Made by a program: the position numbers and the translations under genes
Source of the DNA: Flavobacterium sp. IB48
GTDB taxonomy: Bacteria > Bacteroidota > Bacteroidia > Flavobacteriales > Flavobacteriaceae
NCBI RefSeq assembly: GCF_016405855.1
Contig: NZ_JAEFCA010000002.1
Span: forward strand, 248,001-312,000
DNA length: 64,000 bases
Direction of reading: 5' to 3'
Notes under the pieces: generated by a model
Told to the model about the DNA's origin: nothing
Database searches by the model: none
What the model saw: only the letters and a program-made list of their open reading frames with translations
Shown: one piece after another, positions 41,838 to 50,607 of the stretch
How the letters are laid out: each line of letters starts with the position of its first letter
Numbering within the stretch: the first letter of the stretch is position 1

Positions 41838-43829
41838 ATGAACACAGGGGAAAATGAACAGGCACTGAGAAAAATTTTAGATATGTCACGCCTTATCAGC
41901 ATCATACTTTTAGGAATTCATTTTTATTATTACGGCTATCAAGTCTGTAAGCAGATTGGTCTTGTTTCACAATTCAGCGACAAAATTCTTGAAAATATTT
42001 ATAAAGCGGGATTATTCAGTTTTTTTCACAAATCAAAACTGCTCGCGCTCCTATTTATTTTTATATCTCTTTTGGGGGCAAAAGGGAGAAAAGACGAAAA
42101 ACTGAAACTTAAAACAGCTCTGCTTTTTCTCATTGCAGGAATACTTTTCTATTTTGCGAGCTGGTTTATTTTGCAGGTCCAGTACAATATAAAAATTGTT
42201 TTTCTGCTTTACGTGATAACAACATCTTTGGGCTTGCTTTTTATCATTACTGCAGGCACCTTACTTACAAGGATTATAAGGCGAAGTTTAAACTCACGTG
42301 ATATTTTCAACAAGGAAAATGAGACCTTTCCACAGGAGGAAAGACTTCTTGAGAATGAGTATTCCGTTAATCTTCCAGCCCAGTATTATCTTCGTGATAA
42401 AATCCGAAAAAGCTGGATCAATATCATAAATCCTTTCAGGGGAGTTCTGGTCTGCGGATCACCAGGATCCGGAAAATCTTATTTTGTTATACGTCATATA
42501 ATCACCCAGCATATCGGAAAAGGGTTTAGTATGTTTGTCTATGATTTTAAGTTTGATGACCTGACCAAAATCGTTTACAATGCCTATTTAAAAAATAGAC
42601 ATTTATACAAAGTGATGCCTGAATTTTATGTAATTAATTTTGATGATCTCACCCGCACACACAGGTGCAATCCCCTCGACCCTGCATCCATGACAGACAT
42701 TACCGACGCGGCAGAATCTGCTCGTACAATTCTCCTAGGGCTTAACCGCGAATGGATTAAAAAACAGGGTGATTTTTTTGTTGAATCGCCAATTAATTTC
42801 CTTACCGCAGTAATCTGGTATCTCAGAAAATTCAACGATGGCGAATTCTGCACCCTGCCCCATGTGATTGAACTTATGCAGCTGGATTATAAAATCCTCT
42901 TCACCCTTCTGCGTTCTGAAAAAGAAATTGAGGTGCTTATCAATCCATTTGTCAGTGCATTTTTGAACGATGCCTCTGAGCAGCTTGAGGGACAAATTGC
43001 GTCAGCTAAAATTTCAATGGCAAGGCTTTCTTCTCCCCAGCTTTACTATGTGCTTTCCGGAAATGATTTTACACTTGACATTAATAATCCCGACGCTCCA
43101 AAAATTGTCTGCATGGGAAATAATCCACAGAAAATCCAGACCTATGGCGCTGTACTTTCGCTCTATACCAGCCGGCTGATAAAGCTTGCAAACCGTAAAG
43201 ACAAATTAAAAAGTAGCCTGATTTTTGATGAGTTTCCAACCGTATACCTCAACAATATTGACAGTCTAATTGCTACTGCACGAAGCAACAAAGTAAGTAC
43301 AACTTTGGGCATACAGGACTTCAGCCAGCTGAAAAAAGATTACGGCCGTGAGCAGGCAGATGTGATTATGAACATCACTGGAAATATTATTTCTGGACAG
43401 GTTACCGGAGATACCGCCAAACAGCTTTCTGAACGTTTTGGGAAAATAATGCAGGATCGCGAAAGCCTTTCTATTAATAGTTCTGATACTTCTATCAGCC
43501 GTTCCAGACAGCTCGAATCCGCTGTGCCGGCATCTAAAATAGCATCACTTAGCTCAGGCGAATTTGTAGGTATGTGTGCTGATAATCCTGATTGCAAGAT
43601 TGAACTAAAAACATTCCACTGTAAAATTTTAAATGATCATAATGCGCTGCAAAAAGAGACAGACAGTTACAAAGAAATTGAGCCAATACGAATTCTTGAC
43701 GGTGTACTCATCAATCGAAATTATACACAGATCAGAGAAGACATTACTGAACTGTCTGAATCTGAAATGGACCGCATTTCAGAAAGCATTCACCTAAGAC
43801 ACCTCATCATCAAGAAAAAGAAATCTTAA
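41838..43829 (+). CDS. mobC: Type IV coupling protein (VirD4/TraG-like, MobC)
   Basis: A 663-residue protein when started at MNTGENEQALRKILDMSRLI (ATG 41838). The frame extends to 41700 but that part overlaps the relaxase gene and encodes no family sequence. Several N-terminal membrane helices (about 19-36, 68-80, 93-112, 119-143) precede a VirD4-type ATPase: Walker A GSPGSGKS at 207-214, later SLIFDEFPT as Walker B. It links the relaxosome to the tra-encoded channel. It is distinct from the VirB4-like traG at 17.3-19.8 kb. Confidence 0.92.
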   Translation: MNTGENEQALRKILDMSRLISIILLGIHFYYYGYQVCKQIGLVSQFSDKILENIYKAGLFSFFHKSKLLALLFIFISLLGAKGRKDEKLKLKTALLFLIAGILFYFASWFILQVQYNIKIVFLLYVITTSLGLLFIITAGTLLTRIIRRSLNSRDIFNKENETFPQEERLLENEYSVNLPAQYYLRDKIRKSWINIINPFRGVLVCGSPGSGKSYFVIRHIITQHIGKGFSMFVYDFKFDDLTKIVYNAYLKNRHLYKVMPEFYVINFDDLTRTHRCNPLDPASMTDITDAAESARTILLGLNREWIKKQGDFFVESPINFLTAVIWYLRKFNDGEFCTLPHVIELMQLDYKILFTLLRSEKEIEVLINPFVSAFLNDASEQLEGQIASAKISMARLSSPQLYYVLSGNDFTLDINNPDAPKIVCMGNNPQKIQTYGAVLSLYTSRLIKLANRKDKLKSSLIFDEFPTVYLNNIDSLIATARSNKVSTTLGIQDFSQLKKDYGREQADVIMNITGNIISGQVTGDTAKQLSERFGKIMQDRESLSINSSDTSISRSRQLESAVPASKIASLSSGEFVGMCADNPDCKIELKTFHCKILNDHNALQKETDSYKEIEPIRILDGVLINRNYTQIREDITELSESEMDRISESIHLRHLIIKKKKS

Positions 43830-44004
43830 GTCACCTAAAAACCAACAGCTTATTAATTTCTGGATTTACTTTACGGAAAACCACATTGTTTTCTAAGTAT
43901 AAGTTTACAAATACGTTAATAACTTTCTCACTTTAAACCTATTTCCAGTGCATAAAAATTACAATATTGGCTTAAATTAGCAGGCAAACAAAACACGTAA
44001 AAGA

Positions 44005-44943
44005 ATGGGAGAATGGTCAAAAACAGTTGGCGAAAAAGGTGAAAAGGTAGTGGACTTTTTCTTCAAAGATATACTTGGGTATAACTCGGTAAGTTCCAAT
44101 GAGACAATCGGCTGCATAAAAGGAACAAAACATAAATCCAAAACAGCAAAAGGAGATAAAACTACTCATGGCATTGATGCCCTAATAAGCGTAAAAAGTC
44201 CGCTTGAAGACAAATTATTAGATATTGTGGCTATCTCTTCGAAATATACTGCGGATGAATATCCCAAAAACCCGAAAGCTAAATTTAAAGAACATTTCGA
44301 GGACTTAGCCTTTACATTGGAATGCTTCAAAAATTCCAAATTATATGCAGAAACAAACTATAAATTTGGAGGAGTGACCAGAACCGAAATCACTGGCGTT
44401 CTAGTGTGGCTTTCAGACAAGAGTCCCAAAGACTATGAACTTATTCCTAAAATTTCAAATGTACAGATTGATACAGATCTAATCTTTGACAAAATTATAG
44501 TCATAGATAATGACAGGATTAATTTTCTATACCAGACAATATATAGGGCAAAAGAAGTTTTTGGTGTAGAAAATGTAAAATTTGTATATCACAATAGCAG
44601 TTTAAATGTCATTGGGCTAAATTCAATGAGCTACGGAGATTTCATGCCGATACAATATGTATTCTCCGATATTATCCCCTTAAGAATTGAAAAAGGATCT
44701 GATGTGGAATTCATTATCTTCTGTAAAGACGGTTTTTCCAGTGATAATCTTTCCAAACTGCTTTCTTTTGCAAACAGTTTTGATCACTTGGCCTCGGCGA
44801 AGAGGACTATCTTATCATTCCCTGATTACAATGAACTGCATCATAAAAGCATAATTGAAAGCGAGCTATTCAAATTCCCAAAATACAACTTTAATCAAAA
44901 TCTGCTGGTTAATTTATATCCATCTGATTTCAGAAATAAATAA
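44005..44943 (+). CDS. gapS4a: GapS4a-like PD-(D/E)xK defence protein
   Basis: A 312-residue protein beginning MGEWSKTVGEKGEKVVDFFF and containing GCIKGTKHKSKTAKGDKTTHGIDALISVKSPLEDKLLDI...SSKYT. I recognise this as the GapS4a pattern, part of the GAPS4 phage-defence system described in gamma-mobile-trio islands. A degenerate nuclease core is visible: D58 (HGID) and K80 (ISSK), with a serine where the usual Glu would be. It is the first of four same-strand genes with gaps of 2, 34 and -8 bases. Confidence 0.78.
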   Translation: MGEWSKTVGEKGEKVVDFFFKDILGYNSVSSNETIGCIKGTKHKSKTAKGDKTTHGIDALISVKSPLEDKLLDIVAISSKYTADEYPKNPKAKFKEHFEDLAFTLECFKNSKLYAETNYKFGGVTRTEITGVLVWLSDKSPKDYELIPKISNVQIDTDLIFDKIIVIDNDRINFLYQTIYRAKEVFGVENVKFVYHNSSLNVIGLNSMSYGDFMPIQYVFSDIIPLRIEKGSDVEFIIFCKDGFSSDNLSKLLSFANSFDHLASAKRTILSFPDYNELHHKSIIESELFKFPKYNFNQNLLVNLYPSDFRNK

Positions 44944-44945
44944 AA

Positions 44946-46049
44946 ATGGAAAAAGATTTTTTACCGCAAGGAGACCACGTAAGACAATTGCTTGTCAACG
45001 CTACCATAACGACATCAAACATTAATAGTTTACTAAGAGATAAAGGTGTTTTTCTGGGACACATCGAGAAAAATAATTCTATTCCTCTATTAATGAAAAC
45101 CCTCATAAGCCCATCAGACTTTCGAGATTTACATGAGGCCCAGAAGAAAAAAGAAGATACGATTAAATTCAGAACTGCTACAATTAAGTGTACAAGCGAA
45201 GTTGATCTTTCAAAGGTATTTTCTAATTCTGTAGACTTAGGAAGCAAAATAAAAGAGGCGCATAAATATGAACCCAATTTTAAGCTGTTAGGAACACCAA
45301 CTTTTTATTTAGAAGATGATACTGCTGTTTTTGACTACAAGATTGAACGAGATAACTATCTGGAAAATTGGACCAGCAACAAAACAGAACATGCGGGAAA
45401 AGTATTCGTTAAAAAATCGAAAGGGGGAACACTTGAATTATCAGTTGAGCAAAACTCAACATCTAAGGAAACCATTCTTATAAATGAGCTAATAGTTGGG
45501 GAGGTAAAAAAACTTCTGAAAAATGAAAGTTTTATTAAACCGGATGAGGATTTTATCCGAATCAAATTTAAAGACTTTACCAATGCGCAAAGAATTCAGT
45601 TCTTTTATTCCTTTACTAAAGATTTCTGCATCTATCTAAAGTTTCTATCCATAACTGATATTGACCTTTATCTGGACGAAGACCAAGAGTCCCACAAAGA
45701 CATCAAAGCATTGGTTGATGAAATTGATTCATTGAAGATTAATGGTCGAGGGCTTCAAAACAATCCTCTCCTGAAAAACAATCTTTACCATGACAAACTA
45801 ATTGTTGCATCAATCTCGCTAAAATTTAGTTTTGATATCAGGGGCGTCAAAGGTAATGCCAGTTTAATAATAGCATTTCCAGATTACATCTCGAAAAAAT
45901 CGGCAGATGCAGAACTTCAGATTTCTTTAAATTTTACGATTGAAAAGGAACATAAGCGCAGTACGACAGAAACGCAGTTAAGAAAAGAAATTTATGCTTT
46001 CGTCGAAAAACATAAAATAGCAAACTATACCTTATTCAAATCATCTTAA
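44946..46049 (+). CDS. gapS4b: GapS4b-like protein
   Basis: A 367-residue protein two bases downstream of the GapS4a-like gene. The opening FLPQGDHVRQLLVNATITTSNINSLLRDKGVFLG and NSIPLLMKTLISPSDFRDL match the pattern I recall for GapS4b. The rest is beta-rich with TAVFDYKIERDNYLENW and a C-terminal block similar to a nuclease-associated fold. It has no obvious catalytic triad. GapS4a and GapS4b act together in the known system. Confidence 0.72.
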   Translation: MEKDFLPQGDHVRQLLVNATITTSNINSLLRDKGVFLGHIEKNNSIPLLMKTLISPSDFRDLHEAQKKKEDTIKFRTATIKCTSEVDLSKVFSNSVDLGSKIKEAHKYEPNFKLLGTPTFYLEDDTAVFDYKIERDNYLENWTSNKTEHAGKVFVKKSKGGTLELSVEQNSTSKETILINELIVGEVKKLLKNESFIKPDEDFIRIKFKDFTNAQRIQFFYSFTKDFCIYLKFLSITDIDLYLDEDQESHKDIKALVDEIDSLKINGRGLQNNPLLKNNLYHDKLIVASISLKFSFDIRGVKGNASLIIAFPDYISKKSADAELQISLNFTIEKEHKRSTTETQLRKEIYAFVEKHKIANYTLFKSS

Positions 46050-46083
46050 GCCATTTAATTGAACCCATTAAAAAAAAGGTAAA

Positions 46084-47781
46084 ATGATAAATATTAACCA
46101 GCTGTTAGAATTCAAAGATGTATTTCCTGAGGAAAAGCCTCAGCAAGTTGTCAATTATTTAAAAAAAATTTCGAAAGAGACATTGCTTAAATCTATCGGT
46201 TTCTTTAATACAAAGCCTCTTCCAAATTATGATAATTTTTTCAGCAATCCTGGCATTCATAAGGAAATATCCATCAAAGTCAACAGTTATATATTTATAA
46301 ACCGAATCAATAAAAAACCTCATGTCCTTAATAAAATAAGTGCCTTAAAATTTGCAGAAATTGTCTTATCCAATTCTCAAATGCTACTTGAAGACAATAC
46401 CAATGATTCCCCTGATGACGACGAAGTAAATTTATTCAAAGCATTTCTCTGCATCAATACAGAAGTTATAAAAAAACAGGTGTTGGATAATGTAAATGAT
46501 GAAAACTTTGAAAAAATAGTGGATTTCAGCATAATCTTTACCTTTCCCTCTGCTGATTTGGCCATTACTGAAAATGACGATTTGGAATTTTTACATTTGC
46601 TTTATGCCACTTTTTATAAGGTTGAGAGTCTTTTCGCCTTTCTTAATTCCAAACCCGAATATGCAAACATAAAAGAAGGGTTTATTAAATCTTTTAATGT
46701 TTCAACTGAAGCGGAATTTATTGATCAGATGACATTTCTCTTCGGGCAATTGATGCGTTTGAAAGGAACCAACAGCTATTTGTGGAATGTCGAAGATAAG
46801 GATGCGCAAGCATTTCTAGACTCAATGGTATCAGACGATATCGCTCCGGATGAAGATTTCACGCACATAAAAAATAGTCCGATCTATAAGGCCGGTGATA
46901 ATCTTTACTCAATTGTCCATTACTTTTTCGTAGTGGATAAATTTTACAAAAGCGCAAAATTCAAACTTAAAGAATTGTATGAAAAGGATCTACCTTTAAA
47001 AGCTTCGCATGGCAACTTCTTCAGCTTTTTTAACAGTGAATTTTCTGAAAGCTTTCTAATGAAAAACATCTTGGATGAAATATTTTCACAAGAACATTTC
47101 ATAAAAAAACCGCAGAGAGAAAAAGAACTTCCTGGAGAACCTGATTATTATGTTCGCCAAGACAATGAAGTTTTTATTTTCGAGAATAAGGACGTGTTAA
47201 TTGCGAAAGGCATAAAAGCATCGGCCAATATAGAACAGATAAATGCTGTCCTAAAGACAAAATTTTTAGCTGACGGCACAAAGAAAGTAGGTATCGGCCA
47301 GCTCGTCACAACAATTGCTGAGATTGGCAGCGAAAAATTTAGGTTCGATGATTTTGTAAATTCAGCAAAAGCACTTACCATATACCCTATTTTACTGGTC
47401 CACGATAGAATTTTCCAAACTTTAGGAATTAACTACAGACTTAATCAATGGTTTAAGGAACAGTGCGCAAGCAGACTCGGCGGTCTGAATGAAACTTTCA
47501 ATATTAAAAGTCTTACTGTTTTAGATATAGACACTTTAATTCTCTGGCTTCCCTATTTTCAGATAAAGGATGAAAATTTCAAGAAAATGCTGGACTTGCA
47601 TTTAGACAAAATGAATTACACAAAGGAGGTGCGTAATGCTAAAAGCCAAGCTGAATTGCTGCATCGAGCGAATGAAAATATCACGGAACAGCTATCCCCA
47701 ATTTCTAGAAGAATAATTTCCTATAAAATGGATAAAGAAAAGTTTATTGACAGATTCAGAAATGTATTTAAAAATGAATAA
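46084..47781 (+). CDS. PD-(D/E)xK nuclease-like protein, third gene of the GAPS4-like operon
   Basis: A 565-residue protein. The first about 330 residues are helical and unassigned. Near 353-369 it has a good PD-(D/E)xK core: PDYY (P353-D354), then FIFENKD with E367 and K369, and a following helix beginning IKASANIEQINAVLK. This looks like an active-type restriction endonuclease fold. It starts 34 bases after the GapS4b-like gene and its end overlaps the next gene by eight bases. It is not part of the two-gene GAPS4 system as I know it. Confidence 0.7.
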   Translation: MININQLLEFKDVFPEEKPQQVVNYLKKISKETLLKSIGFFNTKPLPNYDNFFSNPGIHKEISIKVNSYIFINRINKKPHVLNKISALKFAEIVLSNSQMLLEDNTNDSPDDDEVNLFKAFLCINTEVIKKQVLDNVNDENFEKIVDFSIIFTFPSADLAITENDDLEFLHLLYATFYKVESLFAFLNSKPEYANIKEGFIKSFNVSTEAEFIDQMTFLFGQLMRLKGTNSYLWNVEDKDAQAFLDSMVSDDIAPDEDFTHIKNSPIYKAGDNLYSIVHYFFVVDKFYKSAKFKLKELYEKDLPLKASHGNFFSFFNSEFSESFLMKNILDEIFSQEHFIKKPQREKELPGEPDYYVRQDNEVFIFENKDVLIAKGIKASANIEQINAVLKTKFLADGTKKVGIGQLVTTIAEIGSEKFRFDDFVNSAKALTIYPILLVHDRIFQTLGINYRLNQWFKEQCASRLGGLNETFNIKSLTVLDIDTLILWLPYFQIKDENFKKMLDLHLDKMNYTKEVRNAKSQAELLHRANENITEQLSPISRRIISYKMDKEKFIDRFRNVFKNE

Positions 47782-48790
47782 CCCAAAGCGCATTTTAAGG
47801 ATTTTTTTCGAAGGATTCTCTACAGTGGCCAAATCATACAGTAAATGCATCCTTTTGATGCGCGAATGCGATTTTTCAAAATCATACCTTTATGAAACCA
47901 TTTCCAGCAGAAACTTCGTTGTGTGCTCTGAAATAATAATTGATCTTCTTATTGAATCCCGATGCGAAGAAAATGGCGGAGATTTATGGAAGGCATACCT
48001 AATTGCCAATAATGAGGGATATTCTTTTCAAAGTTTTGAAGAACCCAGATTTTCAAAACTGTATTTCTATGATATTCCCCGATTTTCTGAGTCCGATTTT
48101 GAAAACATTATTGAGCACTTTGGCGGAAGCAAAATTGCAGAAACTACATCTATGACTCCTGATTTTATACTTGGAAATATTGCAATTGAACTAAAGGACC
48201 TGCAAAAGGAAAGCCTGTTTAATGATGACAGGAGGACAAGCATTGCGAAAATCTTCAAAACTGACAGCAGATTTTCTATAAACATTAATTTTTCAAACCT
48301 TGACCCTGAATGCCAAAAAATATATAAGCGCACAATTGCAAATTCAATAAAAAATGTAATAAGCAAAGCCTCGAAACAAATAAAAGAATTTCAAAAAATT
48401 AAATCGATAGACTCTTCTGGCGTATTTATACTTAATACCGGCTATTTTAGCCTCGATCATAGCCTGCTCAAAGAAATTGTTCAAGAAACAATTTCAAAAG
48501 ACACAAAAACTATTAAATTTGCCTATATTTTCACGCAAAGCGTTTATCATAATGCCGTAGGAGATTTGCAGACAGATTATAAACAGGATTTAATCGGCAT
48601 AATGCCAGATAAGCTTGACGGTATATACGAGGCATGTCTTAAGATTATTAATCAAAAAATGTCAAGCATATTTCAGGCAGCTAAAAACAGCAGCCCTACG
48701 GCAAGTCCGCAATATCCAATATCTTTCTTTGCCGACAATAAAATCTTTTATTGGACACCTCCCCGCATTGAACCATCCATAAAAATATGA
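47774..48790 (+). CDS. PD-(D/E)xK-like protein, fourth gene of the GAPS4-like operon
   Basis: A 338-residue protein if started at MNNPKRILRIFFEG (ATG 47774, overlapping the preceding stop by eight bases); an alternative start at 47747 adds nine residues. It carries a second clear PD-(D/E)xK core: TPDF (D130) and IAIELKDLQ (E139, K141), with an earlier E in the preceding helix. The last 80 residues contain YIFTQSVYHNAVGDLQTDYK. Tight overlap with the third gene suggests coupled translation and a joint complex. Confidence 0.7.
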   Translation: MNNPKRILRIFFEGFSTVAKSYSKCILLMRECDFSKSYLYETISSRNFVVCSEIIIDLLIESRCEENGGDLWKAYLIANNEGYSFQSFEEPRFSKLYFYDIPRFSESDFENIIEHFGGSKIAETTSMTPDFILGNIAIELKDLQKESLFNDDRRTSIAKIFKTDSRFSININFSNLDPECQKIYKRTIANSIKNVISKASKQIKEFQKIKSIDSSGVFILNTGYFSLDHSLLKEIVQETISKDTKTIKFAYIFTQSVYHNAVGDLQTDYKQDLIGIMPDKLDGIYEACLKIINQKMSSIFQAAKNSSPTASPQYPISFFADNKIFYWTPPRIEPSIKI

Positions 48791-48797
48791 AAAAGAA

Positions 48798-49835
48798 TTA
48801 CTCATTGGAAAGAAATTCCCCCCTCTCGTTAAAAAGAAAACTATAATGCCCCATCTTTATCTCTTGCAGAACTTTTAGATTATGGTCGTTAAGCTCTACT
48901 TTAATTGAAATATAGTGATGGAGTAAAAATGATCGATCCTCAATAACAGTCTGCTCCTCTTTAAGTTCCCATAAAGGCGGAAGCTGCGCAAAAATTGTAT
49001 ATTTTCCTTCACCATTATCTCTAATTAGAGATTTAAAAGCAGGTCTGTTTTTTAAATTAATATTTATAGCATTTAAATGTGCGATAATTTCACGAATCTG
49101 GTAACTATTAAGGGAGCCTTTTAATTTCCTGAGATCGTTCCACACATTCAAAGAACCGCGACAGTCGTCTATTACTATAATCATACAGAAACTGCCTATA
49201 CGTATCATCGCAACCTTACCGTAAGGTGTATCAATATAGTCAAATAAATTATCATGCTCAAAATCTGCGATAGGAAAAATAAGCATTGTACCGTAGACTT
49301 CAGGTGAAATTTCAGCTCCCGTATAAAAGCTTCTAATTAGACAATGGATATGGTGCATATCCTCCCAGTAGTGATGGTCCCCAATTTTACCATCGTTAAA
49401 TCTTTTATCGCGATTCATTTCCAACGTTCTATCCTTCAAATGCGTTTTAAAAAAAATCAAAGCAAGCCAATTGAATAAAAGGGCGGCCTTTTCCCGATCA
49501 TCAGATAGCTCTTTTCGTATATCTACAAAATCTTTTTTAAGTAGTTCACTTATTGGAACTTCAAATGTCTCCCCTAACTTGGAATTGCAATCTTTACAAC
49601 AGGGTATTTTATACTGCCCGTAATTGAATTTAGTGCCGTTTGGAAGGGTAATTCTTTTTTTGTGCAGTCCAAATCTATGCAATACCCAGTTGGGAATGAT
49701 ATGTTCATCATTAAACTCTTTTGAAGACGCTTCTGCTCCACAAATGAAACAGCAATTTCCTTCTACTATTTTTGCCTTAAAATCCTCGAAGGAAAAAAAG
49801 ATAGTTTTCTCTTCAGTGTTTATTACTGTTTTCAT
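48798..49835 (-). CDS. HNH-like zinc nuclease protein
   Basis: A 345-residue protein. Residues 28-84 form an HNH-like module: CCFIC at 28-32, DEHIIPNW with E44, H45 and P48, and CCKDCN at 79-84. The remaining 250 residues are unassigned. It converges on the GAPS4-like operon with a seven-base gap, so it is transcribed separately. Proteins of this type are common in defence islands, but a link to the operon is only positional. Confidence 0.65.
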   Translation of the reverse strand: MKTVINTEEKTIFFSFEDFKAKIVEGNCCFICGAEASSKEFNDEHIIPNWVLHRFGLHKKRITLPNGTKFNYGQYKIPCCKDCNSKLGETFEVPISELLKKDFVDIRKELSDDREKAALLFNWLALIFFKTHLKDRTLEMNRDKRFNDGKIGDHHYWEDMHHIHCLIRSFYTGAEISPEVYGTMLIFPIADFEHDNLFDYIDTPYGKVAMIRIGSFCMIIVIDDCRGSLNVWNDLRKLKGSLNSYQIREIIAHLNAININLKNRPAFKSLIRDNGEGKYTIFAQLPPLWELKEEQTVIEDRSFLLHHYISIKVELNDHNLKVLQEIKMGHYSFLFNERGEFLSNE

Positions 49836-50005
49836 TAAATTAATTAATTATGCTGATTTCTTTTTAGAAATAAATATTGGCAATTGTACAAAATTTAACT
49901 CATTTTTCTCACAGTCAAGGAATACTTTATTTATATGTTTTTCTATTCCAACCTGAAAGCTCCAAAGTTTGCCTAGTGTCCGGCTTTTGTCTAATTTTGG
50001 TCCCT

Positions 50006-50296
50006 ATGAATCATGAAGAAATTAAACGTTATTTTGAGGCCAGTCCTCCGCCGAAAGAAGTCCAATTGACACCGTGGGCCAACATTACCGATACCCAGGT
50101 TTTTCTAAAGAGCTGCTACAGCACTATCAGAAACTTTAACGGACCGGTGGACCGATGTCCGGCATGGTGGCACCTTAGGGATTTTTATATTCTCATGAAA
50201 AAATCCGCCCAGAAGGCTACTGTGGAAAAAATAGAGGAAACCCCATTTGAAGAAATCTCAGGTGAAGAATCTTCAGAAACTGAAACCGCTGTTTAA
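50006..50296 (+). CDS. DUF6965-like small protein
   Basis: A 96-residue protein from ATG 50006 (MNHEEIKRYFEASPPPKEVQL), followed by WANITDTQVFLKSCYSTIRN and CPAWWHLRDFYILMKK, a pattern I associate with DUF6965. The longer upstream frame to 49877 has no family sequence. The last 25 residues are acidic low-complexity. It is a single-gene unit ended by an 18-bp terminator hairpin. Function unknown. Confidence 0.68.
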   Translation: MNHEEIKRYFEASPPPKEVQLTPWANITDTQVFLKSCYSTIRNFNGPVDRCPAWWHLRDFYILMKKSAQKATVEKIEETPFEEISGEESSETETAV

Positions 50297-50320
50297 AATT
50301 ATTTATTAAGAGACTACCGA

Positions 50321-50363
50321 ATAAAAGACAGCCCCGCATTATTGCTGCGGGGCTGTCTTTTAT
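50321..50363. terminator. Strong hairpin terminator after the DUF6965-like gene
   Basis: An 18-bp perfect stem (50321-50338 with 50346-50363) around a 7-base loop, containing GACAGCCCCGCA and its complement, with an adjoining T-rich stretch. Confidence 0.9.
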
Positions 50364-50576
50364 TTATCTGATTTATAACTCCAAAACAGCAGCATTTAAA
50401 TTCTATTTAAGGATTGTATTAAAAAATAACTTCATAAAAAATGACGATGCGTAAATTCTGAATAAACGATTTCCGGCTTAAAAAAGCACTCTTTTCAAAT
50501 CCCTGAAAAATAAGGATTTTAGAATTTTGTTATTATTTATAACATTAAAATAAAAAAATTTGATACAATCTGTTAC

Positions 50577-50584
50577 TAATTTTG
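50577..50584 (+). promoter_or_regulatory. Candidate -7 box (TAATTTTG) for the polymerase cassette
   Basis: TAATTTTG matches TAnnTTTG, 23 bases before the start of the polymerase IV gene. A TTTG at 50559-50562 is spaced only 14 bases away, shorter than usual. Confidence 0.4.
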
Positions 50585-50607
50585 ATTTGTATAAAAATGA
50601 ACAGATG

